From the NCBI RefSeq assembly GCF_964340395.1, contig NC_135565.1, positions 23,580,429-23,644,428 of the forward strand: 64,000 bases of DNA, written 5' to 3'. Position 1 is the stretch's first letter; each line of letters starts with the position of its first letter. This stretch comes from Glandiceps talaboti. Its lineage: Eukaryota; Hemichordata; Enteropneusta; Spengelidae. Below the pieces are notes generated by a model, which was not told where the DNA came from, made no database searches, and worked only from the letters and a program-made list of their open reading frames with translations. This document shows, piece after piece, positions 1 through 11,200 of the stretch. The position numbers were made by a program, and so were the translations under genes.

Positions 1-598
1 AACGTAGTAGATCCTCTCAGGTTTTGCCCGTTGAGGACTAAAATTAGTAATAGGTTCCATTCATAAAATTCAAATCTTCGTTGGTTAAAGTTGGAAAAAA
101 TACAATTGACAATCACATAAACTTAGACTCAGGGTACATACATCAGTTTATATCCGTATATGCAGTATATACATCAATTTATATCCGTATATGCAGTATA
201 TACTGATATGAAGTCCAACTCGACTTACCTGTACAAAACTTATAACACAATTCAAAAGCACTGTATTGAAATTTATGACAGTCTATATCTATACCATCAC
301 TCATACTTCAAGGTAGCTATATCATAAACTACTAAATGTAGAATGAGAGTGAAATAAATACCAAGTGAATCTCTTCAAGATAAAATCTCTGCATGAATAC
401 ATTCCTTTATTGAAGAAAATAGAATGATAGCGTTTTATGCACCAAAGTGAATATATATTTACTGTACATATTGTAATTCTCTGAAAAACCCCCCATAATT
501 TTATGATGATCATCTCATCATATAGTAGTCAGTACTCTGTCAATTTCTGGTATACGTACAATCAAAACTAAGAGTCCTAGTTTGAGATTGAGCTAATA
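1..598. other. AT-rich sequence, no gene seen
   Basis: No convincing open exon. A short direct repeat (TATACATCAGTTTATATCCG-like) occurs twice at about 138-200. It may be intron or flank of the plus-strand gene ending at 1708. Confidence 0.5.
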
Positions 599-1046
599 AC
601 CCTTACATACCTGTATGTATTGGCAAAAACCCTTACATACCTGTATGTATTAGCAAAAACCCTTACATACCTGTATGTATTGGCAAAAACCCTTACATAC
701 CTATATGTATTGACAAAAACCCTTACATACCTGTAAGTGTATTGGCAAAAACCCTTACATACCTGTATGTATTGGCAAAAACCTTACATACCTGTATGTA
801 TTGGCAAAAACCCCTACATACCTGTATGTATTGGCAAAAACCCTTACATACCTGTATGTATTGGCAAAAACCCTACATACCTGTATGTATTGGCAAAAAC
901 CCTTACACACCTGTATGTATTGGCAAAAACCCTTAAATACCTGTATGTATTGGAAAAACCCTTACATACCTGTATGTATTGGCAAAAACCCTTCCATACC
1001 TGTATGTATTGGCAAAAACCCTTACATACCTGTATGTATTGGCAAA
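599..1046. repeat. 30-bp minisatellite, about 15 copies
   Basis: Unit is CCCTTACATACCTGTATGTA followed by TTGGCAAAAA. Copies differ by single substitutions or one-base indels. Each unit contains the inverted repeat TACATAC-CT-GTATGTA. Open frames through it are artefacts of a 30-bp (10-codon) period. Confidence 0.95.
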
Positions 1047-1124
1047 ATGAAAGCCACATTTAATAATCTACATTGCAAGTTTATAATTTTGTATGAATGC
1101 TGTGAATTGAATCCTTTCTTTTAG

Positions 1125-1431
1125 GAGATCTACAGTAGATGACAAATTTGTAATATTCAAAATTGAAAACATGTTTCCTTCATCCTCAAGAGCCAAGGAG
1201 ACCAAAATAGGTAATGTCATTTAACTTATTATGTTGATTGATAATTGTTATTCAATTGAATTTGTTTGTGAGCTATGGTATTTCAGGAGATAAAACAACA
1301 CACACGATGACATCGCAATAAATAATAACATATTTAGTAATACCAAAGCATTGCTTAATTTCAAAATCACAAATACTTGTATATATGCTAAAACATAAAA
1401 TTCACTGCTAAATTTCTTTAACAAAGCCATT

Positions 1432-1463
<32 letters not shown>

Positions 1464-1708
1464 TATGTATATATAAATATTGATATATGATAAGTTTACT
1501 ATTTCTTGAAAATTTGAATTTTCCTGACTACATAGTGCAAGATTTTTCTGTAAATGTTTATTTTTGTACTTTTATTAAAATCATAGATAAAGGACACCTC
1601 AATAGCTTTGACTTCAGTTCACCAAATGCTGTATCTGTAATATTGAGTAGTACATCATCGGGTGTGACCTTTCACCCCAAGTCTGTAACATACTGTGCTC
1701 AAATCTGA
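1125..1708 (+). CDS. 3' end (last two exons) of an unidentified plus-strand gene
   Basis: Two open segments join in frame. Exon A is 1125-1210, preceded by a good polypyrimidine acceptor (CTTTCTTTTAG) and followed by GTAATG. Exon B is 1587-1708, preceded by a T-rich tract ending CATAG and ending in TGA. Exon A ends with one base of a codon and exon B supplies the other two, giving Asp. The joined tail is 68 residues; it contains KFVIFKIENMFPSSS and then SGVTFHPKSVTYCAQI at the C terminus. I do not recognise the family; the last part looks beta-rich. Upstream exons would lie left of 1125, partly beyond the 30-bp array, and were not found. The phase match and open frames are seen; that it is a real gene end is inference. 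Confidence 0.42.
1433..1461. repeat. (CA)n microsatellite
   Basis: Uninterrupted CA dinucleotides, lying in the putative intron between the two plus-strand exons. Confidence 0.95.
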
Positions 1709-2383
1709 AAAAACTGGAACATATTCTTTAGGTAAGAAATGCATGCTTAATAGTTAACAAAAATCATGGGACAACTCTAACAAACATCTTAGATTTTATG
1801 TAAGAAATAATGTGGTATTATTTCAGTCCTTAAAAAACAAGTAAAAACATGTTTTTGAGCTAATATCAGCATTGATTGATAATCGGTGGATAGAACACAT
1901 AGCAATGTCAATCTGTAAATGTCAGTCAATTACAATATTGTGGTATTATATAATTTATTTAGCTGGTAATATTGTGAACCTTACTTTGATTCCCTGGTTG
2001 AAAATGGATAACTCTGTATACTGTCCCAAAGGTAAATATTTGGTTCCCCCAAAAATCATGGAGGTTATATATATGTAGATATTTGTATGTAAAACCAAAT
2101 TCCAGAGAAAAAGAAACTTAACTTGCCAAGAATACCACGAAGAGTATGAGCAATTTTCTTGAATGATATTTTAACTCCCATTTATATTGTAGTTTATGTT
2201 TGAAAATGACGTATTAGTGAAAACTTCCCCCAAAATGACGTATTAGTGAAAACTTCCCCCAAACTGACGTGTTTCATGATTTCATGTAAATGAACTGATC
2301 GCACATACATATCTTAATAATATGTTAGAAATTGTAAACAAATCAGTAGATTCACCCTTAGAAATTTGTAAATTCACTACATC
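1709..2383. other. Spacer with a 31-bp duplication
   Basis: AT-rich sequence after the putative stop. AAAATGACGTATTAGTGAAA plus a C-rich tail is repeated in tandem at about 2205-2265. Otherwise nothing recognised. Confidence 0.5.
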
Positions 2384-3017
2384 ACAATGCTTTTAACATA
2401 TGAGCACAATGCTTTTAACATATGTGAACACAATGCTTTTAACATATGAACACAATGCTTTTAACATATATGAACACAATGCTTTTAACATATGAACACA
2501 ATGCTTTTAACATATATGAACACAATGCTTTTAACATATATGAACACAATGCCTTTAGCATATATGAACACAATGCTTTTAACATATATGAACACAATGC
2601 TTTTAACATATATGAACACAATGCTTTTAACATATATAAACACAATACTTTTAACATATATAAACACAATGCTTTTAACATATATGAACACAATGCTTTT
2701 AACATATATAAACACAATGCTTTTAACATATATGGACACAATGCTTTTAACATATATAAACACAATGCTTTTAACATATATGGACACAATGCTTTTAACA
2801 TATATAAACACAATGCTTTTAACATATATGGACACAATGCTTTTAACATATATAAACACAATGCTTTTAACATATATGAACACAATGCTTTTAACATATA
2901 TAAACACAATGCTTTTAACATATATGGACACAATGCTTTTAACATATATAAACACAATGCTTTTAACATATATGAACACAATGCTTTTAACATATATGAA
3001 CACAATGCTTTTAACAT
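2384..3017. repeat. 24-bp minisatellite, about 26 copies
   Basis: Unit is CACAATGCTTTTAACATATA plus TGAA. Within about 2690-2960, units ending TAAA and TGGA alternate, giving a 48-bp higher-order period. Because 24 is a multiple of 3, frames on both strands stay open for 170-207 codons; they are not genes. Confidence 0.97.
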
Positions 3018-3653
3018 CATTAAAACAAAAAAGTTTTCACCTTATTCTGCATCATTTTCTGTACACTAATTACACAGCTTGATTGATATGTTGTTATATG
3101 AATCTAAAATATATTTTTGCCAAAGTGGTAAATATACAAAGGTTAGCCTTCCCATAACACAACAAACAAACTTGACAATAACAGCAACTGAAAATCTTTC
3201 TTAAAATAATCCAATATGACAATCAATATCTGTTTTTTTTACAGACAGAAAGAGTTAGTTATCACCTAAATGGCATGGCAACATGTGTCATTTTTTTACT
3301 TTTGTTTTGTAATATGTATCACATGGAGGTCTTCACTTTTGTTTTGTAAGACGAGTTGCAAGGAGGTAAATTAGAAGTGTAGTTTAATAAGTACATGTAG
3401 TATCATAGTAATATGTTGAAATTGTGATTTGTTAAAGTAATGAATTTGTTAGGTTGGGGACTTTGATTGGATATATTGCACCAAACAATGTTTACTAACT
3501 GATACACAAATATATACCAACAGATGATTCAACATAGTTTTTGGTGTATGGTATTTTATATCTAACAAAACAGTTTCAAAAAACCCTCCAGTTGCAACTA
3601 GTGCACTTTTAAAGAAACAATTCTAAAATTTGACATTATTTCTTCTCATTGAT
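3018..3653. other. 3' flank of ank1
   Basis: Unique AT-rich DNA immediately downstream of the ank1 stop. It probably holds the 3' UTR on the minus strand. No clear AATAAA signal was picked out and no exon was seen. Confidence 0.4.
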
Positions 3654-5245
3654 CTATCTCGGACTTCCCATTCTGAGCCTTGTGAACTTATGCATGATTG
3701 GCGTTCTACCGAGTGCTCCACTTTCTTTTAAAAACTTAGCCACCTCCCATTGCTTTTTCTTTAATGCAAGTGTCAACGGACTATCACCCTTTTGATCTTT
3801 GCAGCTGATGGCCGCCCCGCTAGAACACAACAATCGCACCACATCAAGGTGGCCATTCTTAGCGGCTAAGTGTAATGGCACTTGTTTATTTCCATCTTGA
3901 GCATTCATGAGTGCACCTCTCTTCACAAGTAAGAGTATGACATCATAGTGACCCTCAGCTGCTGCAAGATGAAGAGGGCTACAGCCGCCATATTGTGAGG
4001 AGACTGGTATCGCAATATTAGCATCATTATTTAGAAGGATTTCAATGACTTCAGTATGGCCGTTTGTGGCCGCTTTATGTAATGGCGCAAACTGATGCTG
4101 GTTCTGCACATTTACATTAGCTTTGCAGTTGATTAGTTCCTGTACTGCTTTAGCATAGCCGAATTGTGCAGCGTAGTGTAAAGGTGTGCAGTTTTCTGAA
4201 TCTTTGGCATCGACGTCAGCACCACTCTCAATTAGGAATTTTATGACGGACTGACGGCCATGTCCTGCTGCTAGATGCAATGCATTAACTCCTTGAGCAT
4301 AGTATCCATTCATCTCCATAGCCTTGTGAGTAACAGAGTGCATATCAAATCCTCGGTCAAGTAAGTACATACACATGTCAGCATGGCCACTAGAAGCAGC
4401 AACATGTAAGAAGTTCCAATCAGTTGGACCAGAAGCACTTTGTGGTTGAAGCTCAGCACGGGCACCTCGTTGCACAAGCAGCTTCACCACGTCAACATTG
4501 CCATGAGCAACCGCCCAGAACAGTGGTGTTTCACGGTAATGGGACTGGAGACTAATTAAGGCTTTGTGATCCAGCAAGAACATGACAGTGTCTGTGTTAC
4601 CGTATGCTGCAGCCAAATGAAGAGGTGTTATGCCATCTCTGCTTCTCATGTTGACATCAAAGTGACACTGAGAGACAAAGTACTTTACAACATCAAGATG
4701 TCCCCATTCAGCCGCTTTGTGCAAAACTGTTTTCTCACGATCACAGACAACTGTCATGTCAGCGCCATATTTAAGCAGTAGCTGTATTGCTTGTAGCCTA
4801 CCTGCACAAGCTGCCATGTAAAGTGGTGTGTTTCCATGGTTACCAACCATTGATACATTCATACGATTCTCACAAAGTTTTTGTATAGCTTGCAAATTAC
4901 CGCTGCGTGCTACTTGATGAAGAGCAGATAAACTATACTCGCATTCATAAAACTTATCAATTTGGTGTACAATATCAAAATGTCTGCATTTCTCAGCAAT
5001 CCCACGGGCTGTGAGACCCCGGAATCTTCCAGCATCCCTCCCTGCAGTAATTTCTGCAATTTCAATGAATGCACCGTAGACGTAAAGACCAGTTACAATG
5101 ATCACCATGTCATATTTCGCAGCTTGGTGAAGAAGTGTTAACCCATCCTTCATTCTTCCCAGGTTAACATACTTCATCCGATCAAGTGATGCTCTTTTAT
5201 CTCTTCTAGAAATGGCTTCAAATAGTTGAGAAAAATCCTCAGCTT
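3654..5245 (-). CDS. ank1 exon 5: ankyrin-repeat domain
   Basis: Acceptor AATTTGCAG at 5246-5250, stop TAG at 3654-3656. After EAEDFSQLFEAISRRDK it encodes about 14 ankyrin repeats; clear hallmarks include GNTPLYMAACAGRLQAIQLL, GITPLHLAAAYGNTDTVMFL, NCTPLHYAAQFGYAKAVQEL and VPLHLAAKNGHLDVVRLL. The first two repeats are degenerate. The C-terminal tail is short and basic (KFTRLRMGSPR). All repeats lie in one exon, as in ank2. Confidence 0.95.
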
Positions 5246-8200
5246 CTGCAAATTACAGATATAGAAGATAGATTCAAATATTGATATATACTATAAGTGT
5301 GTTAGTGCAAATCTTTTGTTTTGAACAAGAATACATATTAATTTTGATAATTGCAACACATAATTTATTGCTCCCCTAAAGTGGCAATATGGGTACTATT
5401 TATTTGGGACTTTTAAATAAGAAATTGAACAATTTTACCGTGTTGTGAAACAGTATGGGTTACATCATGTTTGTAACTCAAAAAATGACTTAAAAATATT
5501 TGAAAAATTTGTTATTGTATCTACAGGAAGTGATTTGTGAATAAAATGGTTAAAGACAGGGAATCAATAAATCATTTTCAGTCTGTGCATGATGTGTCTG
5601 TCACTTCCCCATATATTAAAATATCAAGTACATACTCCATATAACCACTTTAAGTTGACAATTAATGCAAATGTTGAATGTTTATTTCAACAAACCATGT
5701 AGCTTTTAGGTAATCAGCAGCTAAGCAAATTACAAAGTCAAATTTCTTATTATATCACTTTCAAGTAATGTTTTCTTCCATAATTATTCAACTAAGCATT
5801 ATTTATTATTAGACTTGGGAATTATGAGAATTAGTCATTGTTAGTAACAATATTACGTGGAAAAGCACTTCAAGGTGTTAATTTTCATCATGAAATTATA
5901 AATTGTTAATTTTCATCATGAAATTATAAATTAAAGCAAAGGCATGTTAGTATGCAATCAAGGTCTGATGTAGGAGATGACTTGGTCACTTTTTAACTGA
6001 ATTTCTGATGTAGGAGATGACCTGGTCGCTTTTTAGCTGAATTTCTGATGTAGGAGATGACCTGGTCAATTTTTAACTGAATTTCTGATGTAGGAGATGA
6101 CCTGGTCACTTTTTAACTGAATTTCCGATGTAGGAGATGACTTGGTCACTTTTATGTAGGAGATGACCTGGTCACTTTGTAGCTGAATTTCTGATGTAGG
6201 AGATGAGCTGGTCACTTTGTAGCTGAATTTCCTTGTCTACCAATTGTGGAAATCTCTGAAGGTTTTACCAGATTTGTCTCCTCAGCAATCTGATTAAAAT
6301 TTCATGTGATGAATACGGAATACGCATCTATTTTCTTAATTTATTGTCCTTTGGTTGTGACTTTATTGTTTCAGGGAGGGAGTGTCTTCTTATCATGTCT
6401 TACGAAGGTGCTCACTCTCATAACAACAAATCAAAAACAAACAACAGTAAATCAATGAAATAGAAGTACATAAACAAATTGTGTTGTAAATGTGTTCATC
6501 ACATCAGATTTTATTCAGATTGCATTCCTAGCCACCAAACAATATAAAAAAATCTGCTGAATACATTAAAAGTGCATAGTTGCTGTTTTCACATAAAATT
6601 AATTATTTTAACTTATACTAATGTGACATTAAACATATATTTACAATAAATTATCTTTCTGAAACATGTCTGGAAAATGTTGTGATAATGAACAATAAAA
6701 ATATTAGTAGTTATTATTTGGTAATTAGTTGTCGGCGTAATAAACACATCTTAAAGTGTATTTACCATTCCTGTAACGAGCTGTCAAGTAAAAACAAAAT
6801 TCAATTTATTAGCATTAATGTGGTGAACACAAACAAACAATTAAAATGTGGTACATCAACAGATTAACCTGACATTACTTCTTTGTTTACTGGAGTGTGT
6901 AAATAGTTTTAACTGTCAAATAACAATGTAGCACATACTGCCTGGATCACTATTTAATAAGTGACAGCTGTGGTAAATGTACAGCTTGCATAGTAGTAAT
7001 TGATATCACTTCTAGAAATTGATGTGATGGGGTAGAGTCTGTGTGGGTTTAAAATGTATGTATATTTCTGTAAATTAAAATTGTATCCTAGTAGTGAAAC
7101 ACTCCATCAACCTAATAATCCTAATTAGATTTGCATGAAATAACATGAAATAATGTTTAAACTATGGGTGTGGTACCATTTGCTTTCTGTCAGCTTTTTG
7201 AACAGTTCTAGCATTGAATAGTTTTGAGGACCATTTCCCCATGGTATACAAATAGTGGAGTTTACAATTTGTTCACAATCAACAGATGGCTGGCTCACCA
7301 TTTGATATTTCATGTGTGATGCATATATTATTGGGCAGAGGATAATGCACAGAAAATATGCACTCCACTGTGTAACAGAAATAATATGGGTTCTATAAAT
7401 TTTCCAGTAAATTCTTCTTTATAAAATTGGGATGGAAAATATATATGTATACTGTACTGTACTGTATTGTACTGTACTGTACTGTACTGTACTGTACTTT
7501 ACTGTATGGTACGTCAAGTTTGTACAGAATTTTGCTTCATTATTTGCAAAGAATTAAGAAAATGTGGTAATGTTGGCCATTCACTCCTGTCTGGCCCCAC
7601 CATTAAACTTGTTCCTTATAGACTTTATCAGAACACTGATTGGTCAGTAAAAGCTAACTTGATTTGTCATATCAGTTCAGCCAATCACTGATTATTTTCT
7701 GTGAAAACAGGGACTCGATATGATAAAGAAATACAAAAAGTGACTGGTTAAACTTACCAGCTGAAATGGATGGCTCTGCTTGAATACTTTTGGTTGTTTG
7801 GACAGAACTGGAAGGGATCTTTGTGTTTGTGTTTGGACTCTTTACAGTATCTGCACATTTAATTTTAAAATAAAACAAAACATTTAATTAAATTATAAAA
7901 TTATTTTGTCAAAAACAATAATGTAAACATTCCCTATTAATAACAACAGTAATTTGATATTTAGAAAGAAATTGACAATGACATTAAAATACCAAACAAT
8001 TTTTGTCTTTCTTATTCTTATTAATTTACTAAATGAACAATAAAGTACAATGCTTATCAGCAAAAAATGATTTAAATATTGCCTCTATCACTACTTCTAC
8101 TGTACCAAATTGATGTACTGATAGAGATCAACATATCAAAGCACTATTATTTCAAAATATTTTCTTCATTCATTTATATATATATAAAATAGAAACTATG

Positions 8201-11200
8201 CTTGTCTCTTTGTATTGTAATTGGGTCTATCAAGTCATTTTGTATTTGACAATAATTGACGTTCAGTTAACAGACAACAGTCTAATTGACGTTCAGTTAA
8301 CAGACAACAGTCTAATTGACGTTCAGTTAACAGACAACAGTCCAATTGACGTTCAGTTAACAGACAACAGTCTAATTGACGTTCAGTTAACAGACAACAG
8401 TCCAATTTTCACCTATAATTGACGTTCAGTTAACAGACAATAGTCTAATTGATGTTCAGTTAACAGACAACAGTCTAATTTTCACCTATAATTGACGTTC
8501 AGTTAACAGACAACAGCCATAGTTACATCTATAATGACAATGTACTTTACATAATTGGTTTACCAAATAAAAAAAAAATTCTCAGACAATTATCACAAAG
8601 ATGAAAATTAATCTATTTTTAATAAATTACCATAACTATGTTTGCTGTAGACAATCTGTTATTGCTTACTTGTAGGGTCTTGTTTGGTTGGTGATATCCT
8701 TGTTTGTGGAGACACTACTTGTGCAGGACTGCTCTGAGATCTTGCTAGCTTATCACTTGTATCTCCCCTTTTCACTTCCCTCTTTGGTTCATTTGAACTC
8801 TGATATTTATTTGGTTGTTGCTTAGCAACTGTTTCACTTGCATCATGATACTTCTCCCTTTTTGGACTGACAACTTCCTTTACATCTTTCCCAGGAATGG
8901 ATGGCAACTCTCCTTCTTCTGTCTGTTTGCCTACATTCTCAACCTCCACTCGTCGCTTAGGAATAGCACCTTGTTGCCAAGCAACAGGGTTAGATTTATA
9001 TAGATTTCTTGGGCTGGTTGCCTCATCCGTTGCTTTAACAGGGTCATCAAGTTTTCCTATTTTGCTACTTTCATTCCCATTTTTCTTGCTGACGTTGGGA
9101 GAAGTTAAAACCTTGAGAGCTTCCTCAACTTCCTTCTGTGATAATTTAGAACCTGCGCCATATTTTGGTTTAACACCCACCATTTTGTTAGATGTAGGAG
9201 TGGGTATGTCATCTCTTGTACTTTTAATGATGTGTCTTCTTTGCATCGACCTGACTTCTGTACCTTTTTCAGGTACATTTTGATCGCTTTTTGGTGTATT
9301 TTTATCTGAAATCTTTTTTTCATTTCCTACTAGGGAAGCAATTTTATTGCTCTCATCTCCTACTAGGGACGTCTCTACACAACTCTTGCTTTCATCTCTA
9401 TTAGTAGGTATTAATTTCTTCCCAGAATTGCTACTGTCAACCACAGGAGTTTCACTTGCAGTACTGATCATTGCATTAAGAGAAGAAAATCCATTTTGTT
9501 CTTGCCCTTGATTGTTTGGTGTCTGTTCTTTTTGGTTTTCCTTGTGATTAGATTGTACTGTTGTCTCCCTTTTATTACTCTCAGTTGAAGTGTTGGTTGG
9601 TGTCTGTTGTTTTTGGTCTTCCTTGTGATTAGATTGTACTGTTGTCTCCCTTTTATTACTCTCAGTTGAAGTTTTGGTTGGTGTCTGTTGTTTTTGGTCT
9701 TCCTTGTGATTAGATTGTACCGTTGTCTCCCTTTTATTATGCTTAGTTGAAGTGTTGGTTGGGTGAGTACTCTTGGTATCAGTTGGCATTCCACAGTCTG
9801 CTGTAGTAATGTATCTGTTTTCTTTTGCTATGACTTCATCAATTTCACTCTCTGATATCAATATTGCATTTGTTTCTGTTTTGCTGGAAGTTGATGAAGT
9901 ACTGGATGCACTGTTTTCTCCACTGGTATAAGTGATTTTAGGTGATAGGGTAGTCTTTGGTTTGTTCACATCTCTTTCATCATATTCATGGGTTTGGTCA
10001 TTAGTTACAACTATCACTGGAATACCTACTTCATTAGCATAAGTTGGTCCTTTCAATGTGTTTTCAATATTGCTTCCAGCAATTCCACCTGCTGCTCCTC
10101 CTTCCTCTCCCTTGGTTTCTCTTCCCTGTTTGTCATCTATCTTTTCTGAAATGTTATCTTCTTTTGAAGAAAAGAAGGTGGGCATTCTTTCATCTGGCAT
10201 GTTATTTACATTATCACCATCATCTCTATCATCACCCTGATCAATCTTCTCTTGTAAATGTGTTCCTTGAGGGCATTGTGATATGTTATAATTATTCTCT
10301 GTCTGACTAGCAAACTTTGTCTGTAAGTCACTGTGTGTACTGTTTGGTGTGTCTTTGTCAAGTGAAGTAGTCTCAAAAGTCTTTTTAGAAGGTTCCTCTG
10401 ACTCTGTTATACTCAAAGGAACAGGTTCCTGTTTTGCAGCTGTTGAGTTTGACACCATAATTTCAGAAACTGGCTGGATGTCTTCTTCTAGTTGTTTTTC
10501 TTTTTCATTCAAGTTAGGTTCATCACCATCACCATCATCATTGTCATTGTCATCACTGCTGTTGTCGTCATCAACATCAACATCAACATCATCATGCACT
10601 GAATCCATTGCAAATTTGACAGTTTCCTTAGTGGCAATAACATCATCATCATCATCGACATCATCATCATCATCATCATCATCACACTTTGTACTATCGG
10701 TACTATGTTGTGATAGCAATGTCACTTCTATGTTTTCAAAGTCAGATGAACTTTGTACCGTATCACTTTCTCCATGTTTCTTAAAGGATTCTGACACAAG
10801 TTCTTTGGTGTCATGTGATTTTTCAGTGTTGTCTTCATTCCTCTCAGAACTACTAGTTCCTTTATCCACGTTAGGGCTGAGATCTTCCTCTCTTGGAAGT
10901 TTACCAAGCTGAGATTGGTCTTCAGGATTATGGCCTGCTTTATTTTGAAATGGTTCAGCTGGTTCTCTAGTGTTATGAAGATCATTGGTTTTCTCTTTCA
11001 CAGACCCAGTTTCTGATATTACTGAAGACGTTTCTGATGCCTCTGAGAGACTCCCTGAAGTAACCGAAGGAGTGTTAGACGTCTGTGCATGGTTATCTGG
11101 TGTGTTTCCATTCGCTTGAAATGCACTATTTTTCATACAAGTTTTATGATGAGATGATTCTGACATATATCCAGATTCCTGAAGACTGTCATCTTCCTCT

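Larger units (their letters stand above)
5246..7757 (-). other. ank1 intron 4
   Basis: Contains a 27-bp duplication at about 5877-5933 (TTTTCATCATGAAA palindrome), the 40-bp array at 5963-6230 and a (TACTG)n tract at about 7445-7505. Otherwise AT-rich and featureless. Confidence 0.75.

Noticed and set aside
737-1124. Overlapping frames reading YWQKPLHTCM repeats
   Set aside because: Generated by the 30-bp minisatellite, a multiple of three.
2439-3082. Four long frames of about 170-207 codons on both strands
   Set aside because: All are the 24-bp array read as 8-residue repeats; no unique coding sequence at either side.
9105-9794. Minus frames of 72 and 108 codons within ank1 exon 3
   Set aside because: Alternative register of the same exon, in the 81-bp repeat and nearby.
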